Origin: Solanum dulcamara
Lineage: Eukaryota > Streptophyta > Magnoliopsida > Solanales > Solanaceae
DNA: 64,000 nt
Direction of reading: 5' to 3'
NCBI RefSeq assembly: GCF_947179165.1
Contig: NC_077243.1
Coordinates: 36,840,001 to 36,904,000, forward strand
Below, piece after piece: positions 47,880 to 57,951 of the stretch (positions are counted from its first letter, which is position 1; each line of letters starts with the position of its first letter). The translations under genes were made by a program, and so were the position numbers. The notes beneath the pieces were generated by a model. That model had not been told where the DNA came from. It was given only the letters and a program-made list of their open reading frames with translations, and did not search any database.

Positions 47880-49690
47880 TGTGATACACAATTTCAAAAT
47901 CGTAATATATACTAGAAATAGCAATGATCAAGTGCATAATCAACCTTCAAGATTTAAAAAAGAATTATAATCTTGTATGTGAAGTGTGTAAGAAAAAGGA
48001 GCATAGTAAGGAAGTTTACTATAAAGTCGTGGGCTATCCTACTGATTTTAAATTTTTGAGGAAGGGTCCAGGAATACAACATACAATGCTAACATGGTAA
48101 ATGGAAATGAATCTCATTCAGAGTATGATCAGGGCAATGATGGTCAAAATATGCAAAATCAAAGCCAATTTAACTATGCTCATAATACAAATGTTTACAA
48201 TCATAATTTGGGCCAAAACATGGAGTATGGACAATGCTCAAGGTTCAAACCAAAACAAGATATTGGTTTATTCACTCAGCAACTTGAGAGTCATGTCTTC
48301 ACACCTGAACAATATGAGCAGATTCTCAAGATACTGAACAAAACTCCAAATATTGAGTCCACATCCGCACCATCAAAAAATAATACAGGTATGCCTAGAG
48401 CTTTCCTATTGTCTAATGGTATTCATGAGTGGATCAAAGATATAGAGGCCACAAATTATATGGTGTCTAATCTAGCGTTACTTAAAAAGAATACAATAGT
48501 AAAATTTGCTAGTCCAAAAAAGGTATATTTACCTAATGGGGATATAACTAATGTCATGCATACAAGAGATATAGAAGTACTGTATCATATGGTTTTGCAT
48601 ATTCCTCAATTTAAGTTTAATTTACTATCAGTATCTAATATCATCGAGGAACTCAAATGTTCAACAACCTTTTTTCCTAATTTTTATGTCTTTCGGGATC
48701 TCTTCATTGGAAGGTGAGATAGATTGATATGGAAAAGAATGGTCTATATACACTATCTCAAGCTAAACATAATTCTCTAATTAACATCCTGGATGGAAGG
48801 TCAACTGAAGTTGTGCCAGAAAAAGACAATTTAGATATAGGTCATTGGCATAAAAGATGTGGTCATGTGTTAATTACAGTGCTTAAGAAACTATTTTCTT
48901 TTAATATGCAAAATAAACAAGAATGTATAGCTAAGTACATTGTGCGTCCTTGTGATAAACAAACAAGGTTACCTTTTTCTTCTAGTAGTATAAAGAGTAT
49001 TAGTTTATTTGATTTGATTCATGTAGACGTTTGGGGTCCTTATAAAACAGCAATCTTTAATGGAAATAAGTATTTCTTAACAGTTGTAGGTGATTTCACT
49101 AGAATGATTTGAATATTTTTGTTGAAATAGAATATAAATGTGTGCATGTCTATCAAACATTTTCTTAATTATGTGATAATATTTTTTAAAAAATTGTTGA
49201 AACTATCAAGAAAGACTGGGTACAATTAATCAAAAGACTTGTGCTTACACCCCTCAGTAGATTGGTATGGTTGAGAGGAAGCACATGCATATCCTAAAAG
49301 TTGCTAGGGCTATCAGGTTCCAAGGGAAGATTTTCATTAAATTTTGGAATCATTGTGTATTATTTGTTGTCTATCTTATAAATAGGATGCCAAGTATTGT
49401 GATTGGGAACATATCTTCTTTTGAAAGGCTGTATGGTAAGAAGTCAAATCTTATTTATATTAGAGTGCTTGGTTGCTTCTGCTTGCTAAAATTGTCCAAG
49501 AACATATTAAGCTAATACCTAGATCTAAAATAACAATTCACATGGGATACTCAGAGGTCCAAAAAGATTATATTTTGTTTGATATTGCTAACAATAATTT
49601 TTTTGTCAACAGAGATGTAAGATTTATGGAAAATGTGTTTCTTTTCAATAATCAGAAGTAAAAGTATTATTTATTTTCAGATACTACTAG
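47880..49690 (+). pseudogene. Degraded Ty1/copia gag-protease-integrase
   Basis: A zinc-knuckle remnant at about 47960-48020 reads CEVCKKKEHSKEVYYK, last Cys lost to Tyr. The frame 48094-48717 covers the gag-protease junction: WIKDIEATNYM stands where copia protease has DSGATxHM, so the catalytic D-S-G is altered, then VLHIPQFKFNLLSVS. Frame 48729-49112 has the GAG-pre-integrase domain (WHKRCGHV, CDKQTRLPF) and the integrase start HVDVWGPYKT ... VGDFTRM. Frame 49267-49515 is the later integrase (MVERKHMHIL, YLINRMP, FERLYGK). RT and both LTRs are absent. Boundaries to the gypsy fragments on either side are abrupt. Confidence 0.82.
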
Positions 49691-49707
49691 TAAGCTTCAT
49701 TGGGGGC

Positions 49708-50363
49708 AAGCTGCACCGTCCAAGTTACCCCTCTTAGTTAGTCTTATCCTTAATATATCGTTCTATCCAGAACTACCAGTCTTCCCTAAATCATTTTCCT
49801 TTTATTTCAAGGGAAATTTGGGCAGAGTTTCCTCTGTATTTCTTACTATCTCAACACCTGCACGCAGAAAATGCCAACAATGCCTCACAGGGGCAATACG
49901 CATAAAGATACATATATACGTATCATATCACGTCATATCGCAGCCTCACAGGACGCCCAATATCAATAATAGTATAAACTGATGGACTTACCTCGTATGT
50001 CCAACTCGAACTGCACCTGTTTAGACTTTCCGTCTAGTTTTCCTTTCAATTTTCAACTTTACATGTCAACCGTAATTCAATACCTTACCTGGCACCTATC
50101 ATTCGTGCCTTGCTTACCTGCGTGCTGTGAAACTTCTAATATCGTCAGTCACCTTCTTCTATCGATTTTGTCCTTCTGCTGAAATCACAAGTTAGTATGA
50201 GAAATTTCATTCCCTATGACTCAGCTCTATCGCACGATCGTAGATATGAAAGAAAGGTAACATCCTAAATATTCTGTAGCCTCTTGTCTATATATGTGGT
50301 GCACAGCATACCGATAAACAAGACTCTACTAGATACGGTCTGTAGACACTCCAAGGACGAACT
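49708..50363 (-). other. 5' leader of a second, truncated copy of the 3-kb-LTR element
   Basis: Closely matches 57280-57935 (about 97 percent by eye), i.e. the leader next to the primer site of the complete copy. It stops abruptly at 49708 against the copia remnant. The plus-strand frame 49982-50182 is antisense and not a gene. Confidence 0.75.
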
Positions 50364-50375
50364 GCTCTGATACCA
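50364..50375 (-). other. Primer-binding site next to the middle LTR
   Basis: GCTCTGATACCA on the plus strand, an exact initiator Met-tRNA site for a minus-strand element that would extend left of 50364. Confidence 0.88.
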
Positions 50376-50379
50376 CTTC

Positions 50380-53300
50380 TGTCACGACCCAACCCCGTGG
50401 GCCGCGACGGGGGTCCGACCTGGACCCCCGTTTACTTAACTATCGACTACAGTCAAATTGGACTATGTATAACGTGATACTGCTCACAAAAACCTCAATG
50501 GGTTAAAACTTTTTCATGTTCATATAGCCTCCTAGATATAGGAACCAAACACATGAACTCAGTGGGTGATAAAATATTCATACACATGTGGCCTCTTTCA
50601 TCTGCATCATGTCATGAAAGGGCATGCAAGCCGATAAGGCTTCCATGTCATAAGAACATTTACAACTGAACAAACTCACAACAACCCATATACACATATG
50701 TCTACAGACCTGTAAGAATAGGAACGACAACATATGGCGAGACAGGGCCCCCATCGTACCCCTGCATAAACAAATATATACATCACAGGACCAGTACTCA
50801 AAAGCTAGGATCCGAAATAGTGGAGCACTTCCAACATAGCTGAGCAGAAATCCTAAGCTGGCGGAACTCCGAAATGAACATCTGTAACTGCGGGCATGAA
50901 ACGTAGCCCCCCGAAGAAAGGGGGGTCAGTACAAAAAATGTACCGTGTATATAAAGCATGGACTGTAATAAGTAAAGTCGTTACCAGAGTAGAATGTGCA
51001 GAAATGAGAAAAATATCCAGAATATCAAAATGCTTTTCATAATCACCGATAATGTATGCAGAAAAACATATTCCACATCCGGCCCCATTAAGGGACTCGG
51101 TGAACAAATACAAAACGTGGTCGCCGCCCCTTCACTGGCACCACAGCATATCATAATACTAGAGTAGGGAATATCTCCTTAATAGATCATATCATATCAG
51201 ATGGTCATATCAGATCATATCATACTATATGTGTACATGGCACATCATAACTCCACAAAACCCATGTACAGGTCGTACATGTCCCCTCACGTCGGGGCAT
51301 GGCGAATAATGCAGAGAAGTATGCACGATAACAAAACCTGGCCCGAGCTCAGTGAAGGAGAAATTGAAGCATCCACGAGTGGAGTAGTGAGAAACTATAT
51401 GCAATTTAAATCATATTTGATACTCGACGGAATAATCAAAATGAGCTTTCCTTCAAAATCGAGATAAAAGTCATATCAAGTACCTTTTGAAAGTCACTAT
51501 GGACTATATAAAAATAAAACTTCTGTTAATCATATATATGTATGAAGGAATAACAAAATATCTTTTGGAAGTCGAAAAATTGGCCATCCTAGTGGCTTTA
51601 AGAATAGGACTTCTTGGGAATCATATGGAAATCATATACTTGTTTTGTAAAAACAATGCCACAAAAGGGAGATTAGCTTTATATACTTATGTCAAATCAT
51701 GCTAAGAGGAGGAATAAGATTTACATACTTATGCCAAAGAAATACTAAAATAAAGTATAAGCCTTACATGCGTATGCCAAAACATGCCAAAAGAAGGAAA
51801 CGTTAGCTTTACATACCTCTTATGAGTTACTCTTTATCGCATTCGCCTCATCGTCCTTTGAACCTATTCAACCTGAAAGTAATACGAATATCAACCACTT
51901 TTAACTTTCTAGCATCTTAGGTTGCACCTTAGTATTAATGGAATCTATTTCCTTAGTCGTTTCCCCGACTAGTTCTGTTATTTGCTAAGGCGTCGACGAA
52001 AATTGGGCAGCACCTCCCCTATAATGTGTTCTATCCAAATTTCCAATTAGGTCCCTAAGACCTACAGCCAACCAACCACAACAACCTGTAGCAATTCACA
52101 CCAACAATATACAACATAAACTCCAAACGACTTATTCAAAAATATGGTAGCAAAATAGGGCGTCTAGCCTTTATTTTGTAACGCCTTTCATTATACGCAA
52201 TGAGGGGTCGTGTGGATTCAACCAGCATCACCCTAACCTACATTAGAACATATTTAGGCCCTGCAACAACACATCACACCCCTGGAGCAGCACCTCACAC
52301 GAACAACACTATCCTTCGACGACAATTTAACTATAGCAATTCCAATTTAGTTTATTTCGATTGTCGAGCATTCCTACGACAGGATTTCCAAAACTAAATC
52401 TGAGCAGTACCTCTTCTACAGTTCATCACCCTATTTCACGAAGCTAAAAGCAAAACTGGATTTGAAAGTCTAAATAAAAGTTATATACCTATGAAATACC
52501 TTTCCAAAACATATTGAATCACCCGAAACTAAGCTATACACAAGAAGCTATACCAATATTACTAATGACTGTCCCCTCCAAAAACGGCTCTATTCCCTAG
52601 CATTTTCTCTTTAAGTTTCTCTTATTTTTCCAAGTGAAGAACTGAAAATATGGTTCCGTAGGCATAGTAATATACATATATACACCTCCAAGTAATTGAG
52701 GAACATCGTAGATAATTAATTCAGGGAAGAAAAGTGAAGAACTTACCTTAATTTCCTCCAATTTGTGGCTGCTGTTGTGAGCTCTCTTTCCCTCACGTTT
52801 TTCTCTTTATTTTTGTTCAAGTTTTTGGCTAAAAATGACTTAATATTCATCCATACATAGATGTATATCTTTTTGGAGAGTGACACATGTCAGCCCCTAA
52901 GGGTGACATGTGTCACACCCTTAGGCAACAACCTCAATTATGCAACCAATCCATGGCTGCCACGTGGCAGGTGGGGTCCACCCCATGGCTGTCACTTTTA
53001 TGTGATGACATGTGTACCTATCACATGCTGCCATGTGTCAACTAGGTGAGTCACCTACTTGCTTTAAGTAGGTGCATCGTTTCCTTATTTCTCTTCCGTG
53101 GGTTCATAATTTCGTCGCACTTTAAGAGCCTATGTATTCCTTGCTACTTAGTCTCAACACACACTCGAGTAGCTTAAGTACGGAAGACCTCCAAGTTAGT
53201 AGTTTACGCGAGTCAATCGAGTCGTACGACTCATTTCTCAGCCTCTAACTCCTTTCGAATTTTTATAACCCTATTTTCAATCTTTCTTATTATGAAGCAT

Positions 53301-53442
53301 TTCGTTCTCCTTTCCTTGGAGTTATTTGATAGCATTATAAACTATCCGACTAACATAATGACTTTTAAGAAACTTAAGAGACTTCCCAGAAACTTAAAAA
53401 GTTTAAGAAGCATTCTAAGGTACCAAAGTACGGGGTGTAACA
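50380..53442 (-). repeat. Middle LTR (3063 bp) of the tandem array
   Basis: Plus-strand ends TGTCACGACCC and GGGTGTAACA. Flanked on the left by a primer-binding site and on the right by a polypurine tract, the signature of a shared LTR. It lacks ~313 bp that the LTR at 57952-61340 has at about 59949-60261. Frames at 50853-51113 (-), 51201-51467, 51487-51705, 52200-52397, 52861-53049 and 53292-53480 are shared with the other LTR in whole or part and contain no domain. Confidence 0.87.
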
Positions 53443-53458
53443 TCCTTCCCCCCTTTAG
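53443..53458 (-). other. Polypurine tract of the 3-kb-LTR element
   Basis: TCCTTCCCCCCTTTAG on the plus strand follows the LTR end directly; on the minus strand it reads CTAAAGGGGGGAAGGA, after GGGATGAATGTT. Confidence 0.82.
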
Positions 53459-54334
53459 AACATTCATCCCTGAATGTTAACTAGCCTCATAAGGTCTTAC
53501 GAGTGCTTCAGGATTCTTCTGTACTGGCTTCCGTTCATAGGCCTTGTATTAACTCATATGGTCCATTTAAGAAGGTAGATTACCTGTAGGCATAGGGAAC
53601 AGGTGATATTTCTTTTCCATTACTTCTTTCCAGTTCCTTTACCACACATCATATTGCACCATTTACACGAACATGTGTAGGAGGTTAAAGTAGCCCGTAA
53701 GGTGATTTAGCATCACCATACTAGTCTGTACGTAAACATGTATCATTTCTTACTTCCTTCCTCTACTTACCCTTGAGTTTCCTCATATTCCAGTAGAGGA
53801 GAGATATCTCATCCTTTCCTTGTTTTGCTGCTTGTACACCATAATATTAGTAGTCAGTAACTTTGTTACCAATATTCTCTTGTTGTATTCATCCCCTATG
53901 TATGCACCTATTCTTTGATGTCATACTATTCAAGTCCTTACTATTAATTCTCCGCACTGTCTCCAATATCATGGCTTCTATCCATTTATTGCTGGCCTTT
54001 AAATCTTATTAACTCGTGTCAGTATGGGATCTCACTTGAAGCCACTTCCCCTCTTTAGGGTGTACCCATGTCACTATCTGTTGTGTTCTACCTTACGCCC
54101 TTATTTCCAATTTTTCAATACGTATGATTCTTTTCCAACACATTCGGTATACTGCACCATATCTATGCCTTCCTTTATATCTTCCATACCTTTGGTTGCT
54201 TAGGTACGATAACTTAACACAATCATGAGGTGCTAATCCAGTCTAATTATGGGTACTCAAATCACGTAGCAATTTATTCGAAGCCACTTTCCATTTATCT
54301 TGATCAACAACTAGCTAGGGCTTATAGTCCTTTC
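53459..54334 (-). other. Internal non-coding region, 3' part, of the 3-kb-LTR element
   Basis: About 0.9 kb without open frames or domains on either strand. It continues at 56842 after the nested solo LTR. Confidence 0.6.
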
Positions 54335-54751
54335 TGTAACACCCCTCAAAAATTATTCCCTAAAATTCAAACCCTTCTTGTATACGGGTAGGTTCGAACT
54401 CGAGTATTGAGGAGTGTATGCATGAGTCAAAATGAGTCTTTGAGAATTTGAGCAGCGTTAGAGGTGAGGTGGGGTCATGAAGGACCCCTAGGATCAAATT
54501 AAATCCAAAAGATTCGTCGTGGCTAAGTTTGGGTAGGAGTTCGCATGAGGGGTCGACTTTTAACGACCCTATCTTTTGAAAGATGACAATCTGGGGTGGC
54601 CCATGACCCATCAAATCAGAGGTTGTTGAGTCTTCTTTCCAACGCCACCAAGAATGAAACTTTTGGAGTTCGGAGTCGAAAGGTATGACGATCCTAAGAT
54701 GAACTAGCACATCAGAGATTTTCAAGCCTGGGTTGCAATTGCTGGAAAACT

Positions 54752-55044
54752 GGGCTTGGCGCCGCAGTGGCGCGATGCGCCACTATCGCTCCAGAAACAT
54801 GCCTCAGTAGTTTGGGCTCTGGCGCGGCGCGCCACTAAAAGTTGTGCAGGGTTTTTTAGGCCAAATTCCCAGAACTCAGAACAATGGCCTTGGCGTTGTA
54901 AGGGAGCGACGCGCTACTATCGCGCCAGAAACATGCCTCAGTAGTTTGGTCTCTGGCGCGGCGCGCCACTACGAGGTGTGTAGGTTTTAGGCGTATTCAG
55001 CCTGGCGCTGCAATGGCGCGACGCGCCACTATCGCGCCAGGTGC
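54752..55044. repeat. GC-rich CpG repeat with palindromic GGCGCGNNGCGCC motifs
   Basis: The block ACTATCGCGCCAGAAACATG plus CCTCAGTAGTTTGG-TCTCTGG and CGCGGCGCGCCAC occurs at 54782-54837 and 54916-54971, offset 134 bp, with a partial third copy at 55028. It is far richer in G+C and CpG than its surroundings. Confidence 0.85.
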
Positions 55045-56249
55045 ATTTTTAGCCTATTTTCAGAACTTTTGAGGAAGGACGATTTGGGAACTTACCCAAA
55101 TTATATATGTATTGCCTTTGGTCTTTTGGGAACACATTTTCTTAGCCTCACTCTCTCTCTAAAAAGCCCTAGGAGCTTGTCTCTCTCTCTTCTTCTTCTT
55201 CCCCATTTCCAACAAGAAGAGTTCCAAGAGCTTCAAGATTTGAGTTCTCCATTGAAGACCCAACATCAAGGTTTTCTTCAAGTCTTCACTAACGTATGTA
55301 AGGCTATCAAAAACATGGGTTGAGTCCACCCATGTGCCCTACTCTTGCCTTGAAGTTAGATGTTCATGAAAATAGAGTTTTTTGGTATGGTTTATGTTTG
55401 TATGAACTTTGTCTCCTATTTATTTGATGTTATACGTGTTGATGTTATTGAGCTAAGAAGTCCCTAAAATCCTTCATGCTAGTATGAGTTGATGGAGATG
55501 ACTTGTTGTTACGTCTTGTTGATCTCTTTAGCCATGTGATTATGTTGCTTAAGTCAATTTCCTTAAATGTGCTATTCTACTTAAATTGTTGAGTTGAAGT
55601 CATAGAGTTGTGCTGAATTGTGAGGAGATGTCATAAATGTTTATATAAATGAGGCTTGATTGAGTTGATTTGAGGATGGAATTGATGAGTGGACAAGGTC
55701 CTAAATGAGACTTGCCATTATGACTTAATTGAGTTGAAATGAGAACCAAGTTGATGAGGTGGCAATGTACCACATGAAACTAGCCGTGAGGGCTTGTTTG
55801 AGATGATTAGAAGATTTTTATGAGCATGAAGTCATGGGAGGAGTATCGAGCACTGAGGCGGGTGAGAGTACAGTCCATACTCGAACCCAAGAAACTACGC
55901 CGCCAACGTAGGTAGGGATGGAACCATTAAAGTCGGATGCTTCCCTTTAGATCGAACCGTTAAAGTTGGATGTTTCCTATTTTTATTGTCCTGAAATGAT
56001 AGGACTTGACTAATCGATGGTATCCATGATTAGGGAGGCGTTCATGCCCTGGCAAGGTATGGACAGACGTGGAAATAACGTCTGATTGTTGTACTACCAC
56101 CGGCTCATAGGTGATGGTTGTCGGTTAAGAGAAACTCCCATTTAGGTCTTGATAGTGCTCTGAGTCAGTTGAGTTGAGTGGTTTATGAGTTAGTCCCGTC
56201 TAAACTATTCTTGTTAGACTTAGGACATTTGAGTGAGTTGTCCTATATT

Positions 56250-56256
<7 letters not shown>

Positions 56257-56294
<38 letters not shown>
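56257..56294. repeat. (AT)19 microsatellite
   Basis: 38 bp of AT dinucleotides inside the solo LTR. Confidence 0.95.
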
Positions 56295-56297
<3 letters not shown>

Positions 56298-56841
56298 TTG
56301 AGGTGCTGAGTTGATGTTGATGTCTTCTTGATATTTGTTTCATCCGGCCATTTTACATACTCTTACATTCCATGTACTGACGCCATTTGGCCTGCATCAT
56401 TTTATGATGCAGAGACAGGTACTAGAGATCATCAACCGGCGCTCCGTTGAAGATCCACATACACTTCCAGCTAGTTGGTGAGTCATCCTAGTTCCCAGAG
56501 GATATTGAGCCTTCTTGTACAGTTTTGTTGTCATTTCTTTTATTTTGAGTGTTGGTAGCGATGGACTTGTCATCGGCACCTTCTAGACTTTGATAGAGGC
56601 TTCATAGACTAGAGTGTGGGAAGGTTGGACTATTATTTTGAGGAGTCTTATTTTACTTGTTTTGTTGGAGTTGAATATGTTTGGCCTTCGGCCCTGCAAT
56701 GTGAATAGTATGCTATGATTGACCCCTATTTTGGGTGAGTGTGATTGAATGATGAGATGAATGAATCAGGTGGTTCGCTTGAAGGTCAGAAATGGCTTTC
56801 AAGTGCCGGTCACGTCTAGGGTACCCTCCCGGGGCGTGACA

Positions 56842-57935
56842 GTTTCCAATCCTCAAATAGGCAGTACTTACTTTCCGACGCTTGGTGTCCCAAGCTTTGT
56901 CATAGTCCTAGCCTTATCCCAGTGGGTACCACTTGTCTCTTTAATGAATTCACAATGCGCTAGTTGTTTTGCAAAGCTACATCCCCTATCTCAAAGGGTC
57001 TTATCATCTTTCACGGTGGAGTTACGTATCCCCAATATTTCTTTATATCAACAATGTCATGCACGGCCAACGTGTATATATACATGCATATCATCTCATA
57101 TCACAGCCACACAGGGCTTTCCAGGGGGTCACCCATCCCAATATTACTCTTGTTCAAGCACACTTAACTTTGGAGTTTTGATGGGATCCGGTACGTTAGT
57201 GCTAGTATGATCGCACCCTCCCCCGTGGGGTGCATATCTATCGAAGAAGACAATGACCCAGTAGCTGATCCAATAGGCCAAGCTGCACCGTCCATGTTAC
57301 CCTTCTTAGTTAGTCTTATCCTTAATATACCGTTCTATCCAGAACTACCAGTCTTTCCTAAATCATTTCCTTTTTATTTCAAGGGAAAATTGTGCAGAGT
57401 TTCCTCTGTATTTCTTACTATCTCAACACCTGCACGTAGAAAATGCCAATAATGCCTCACAGGGGCAATATGCATAAAGATACATATATACATATCATAT
57501 CACGTCATATCGCAGCCTCACAGGACGCCCAATATCAATAATAGTATAAACTGATGGACTTACCTCGTATGTCCAACTAGAACTGCACCTGTTTAGACTT
57601 TCCGTCTACTTTTCCTTTCAATTTTCAACTTTACATGTCAACCGTAATTCAATACCTTACCTGGCACCTATCATTTGTGCCTTGCTTACCTGCGTACTGT
57701 GAAACTTCCAATATCGTCAGTAACCTTCTTCTATCGATGTTGTCCTTCTGCTGAAATCACAAGTTAGTATAAGGAATTTCATTCCCTATGACTCGGCTCT
57801 ATCGCACGATCATAGATATAAAAGAAAGGTAACATCCTAAATATCCTGTAGCCTCTTGTCTATATATGTGGTGCACAGCATACCGATAAACAAGACTCTA
57901 CTAGATACGGTCTGTAGACACTCCAAGGACGAACT
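56842..57935 (-). other. Internal non-coding region and leader, 5' part, of the 3-kb-LTR element
   Basis: Minus-strand leader between the primer site (57936) and the nested solo LTR. It includes the 5S rRNA-derived stretch. The segment 57280-57935 is repeated at 49708-50363. A shorter sequence at about 57485-57530 (ATATCGCAGCCTCACAGGA) resembles the outer ends of the 5S-derived region with its middle removed. The plus-strand frames at 56761-57210 and 57207-57452 cross the solo LTR end or the antisense of the 5S-like region and are not credible genes. Confidence 0.65.
57100..57218 (-). pseudogene. 5S rRNA-derived sequence
   Basis: On the minus strand it starts GGGTGCGATCATACTAGCAC and continues through CCGGATCCCATCAAAACTCC, AAGTTAAGTGTGCTTG (57155-57170), and GGATGGGTGACC (57127-57138), to a degraded 3' end, about 119 nt, the length of 5S rRNA. 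The last 12-base block of the internal RNA polymerase III promoter is intact and the A-box differs from the usual plant AAGTTAAGCGTGCTTG at one position; the intermediate part is diverged. It is not an rDNA array copy: it lies alone in the leader of a retrotransposon, in the same orientation as the element. 5S-derived parts are known in Cassandra TRIM LTRs and in SINE3-type SINEs; here it is in an internal leader. Confidence 0.85.
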
Positions 57936-57947
57936 GCTCTGATACCA
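57936..57947 (-). other. Primer-binding site of the complete 3-kb-LTR element
   Basis: GCTCTGATACCA on the plus strand, exact reverse complement of the initiator Met-tRNA site, 4 bp from the LTR. Confidence 0.9.
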
Positions 57948-57951
57948 CTTC

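Larger units (their letters stand above)
54335..56841 (+). repeat. Solo LTR of Tekay type, 2.5 kb, nested in the 3-kb-LTR element
   Basis: Starts TGTAACACCCC and ends GGGGCGTGACA; the tail CACGTCTAGGGTACCCTCCC matches that of the second Tekay element. Flanked by CTTTC (54330-54334) and GTTTC (56842-56846), a 5-bp target duplication with one mismatch. No internal sequence, primer site or polypurine tract adjoins it, so it is a product of LTR-LTR recombination. Contains a GC-rich repeat at 54752-55044, CT-rich leader motifs near 55150-55200 and a (TA)n run at 56257-56294. Frames at 54360-54725 (-), 54756-54944 and 55069-55323 have no known domain. Confidence 0.85.

Noticed and set aside
51201..51467. 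Open frame with a conserved counterpart at 58773-59222
   Set aside because: Conservation is due to the duplicated LTR and not to selection on a protein; length differs between copies and no domain is seen.
54360..54725. 121-codon minus-strand open frame
   Set aside because: Lies entirely inside the solo LTR, antisense to it, with no recognisable domain.
54756..54944. Arg/Ala-rich frame in the GC-rich block
   Set aside because: Produced by the CpG repeat, which is depleted in stops; the frame follows the repeat boundaries.
56761..57210. 149-codon frame spanning the solo LTR end
   Set aside because: Crosses the LTR end, the target duplication and the antisense of the 5S-derived sequence; a chance fusion.
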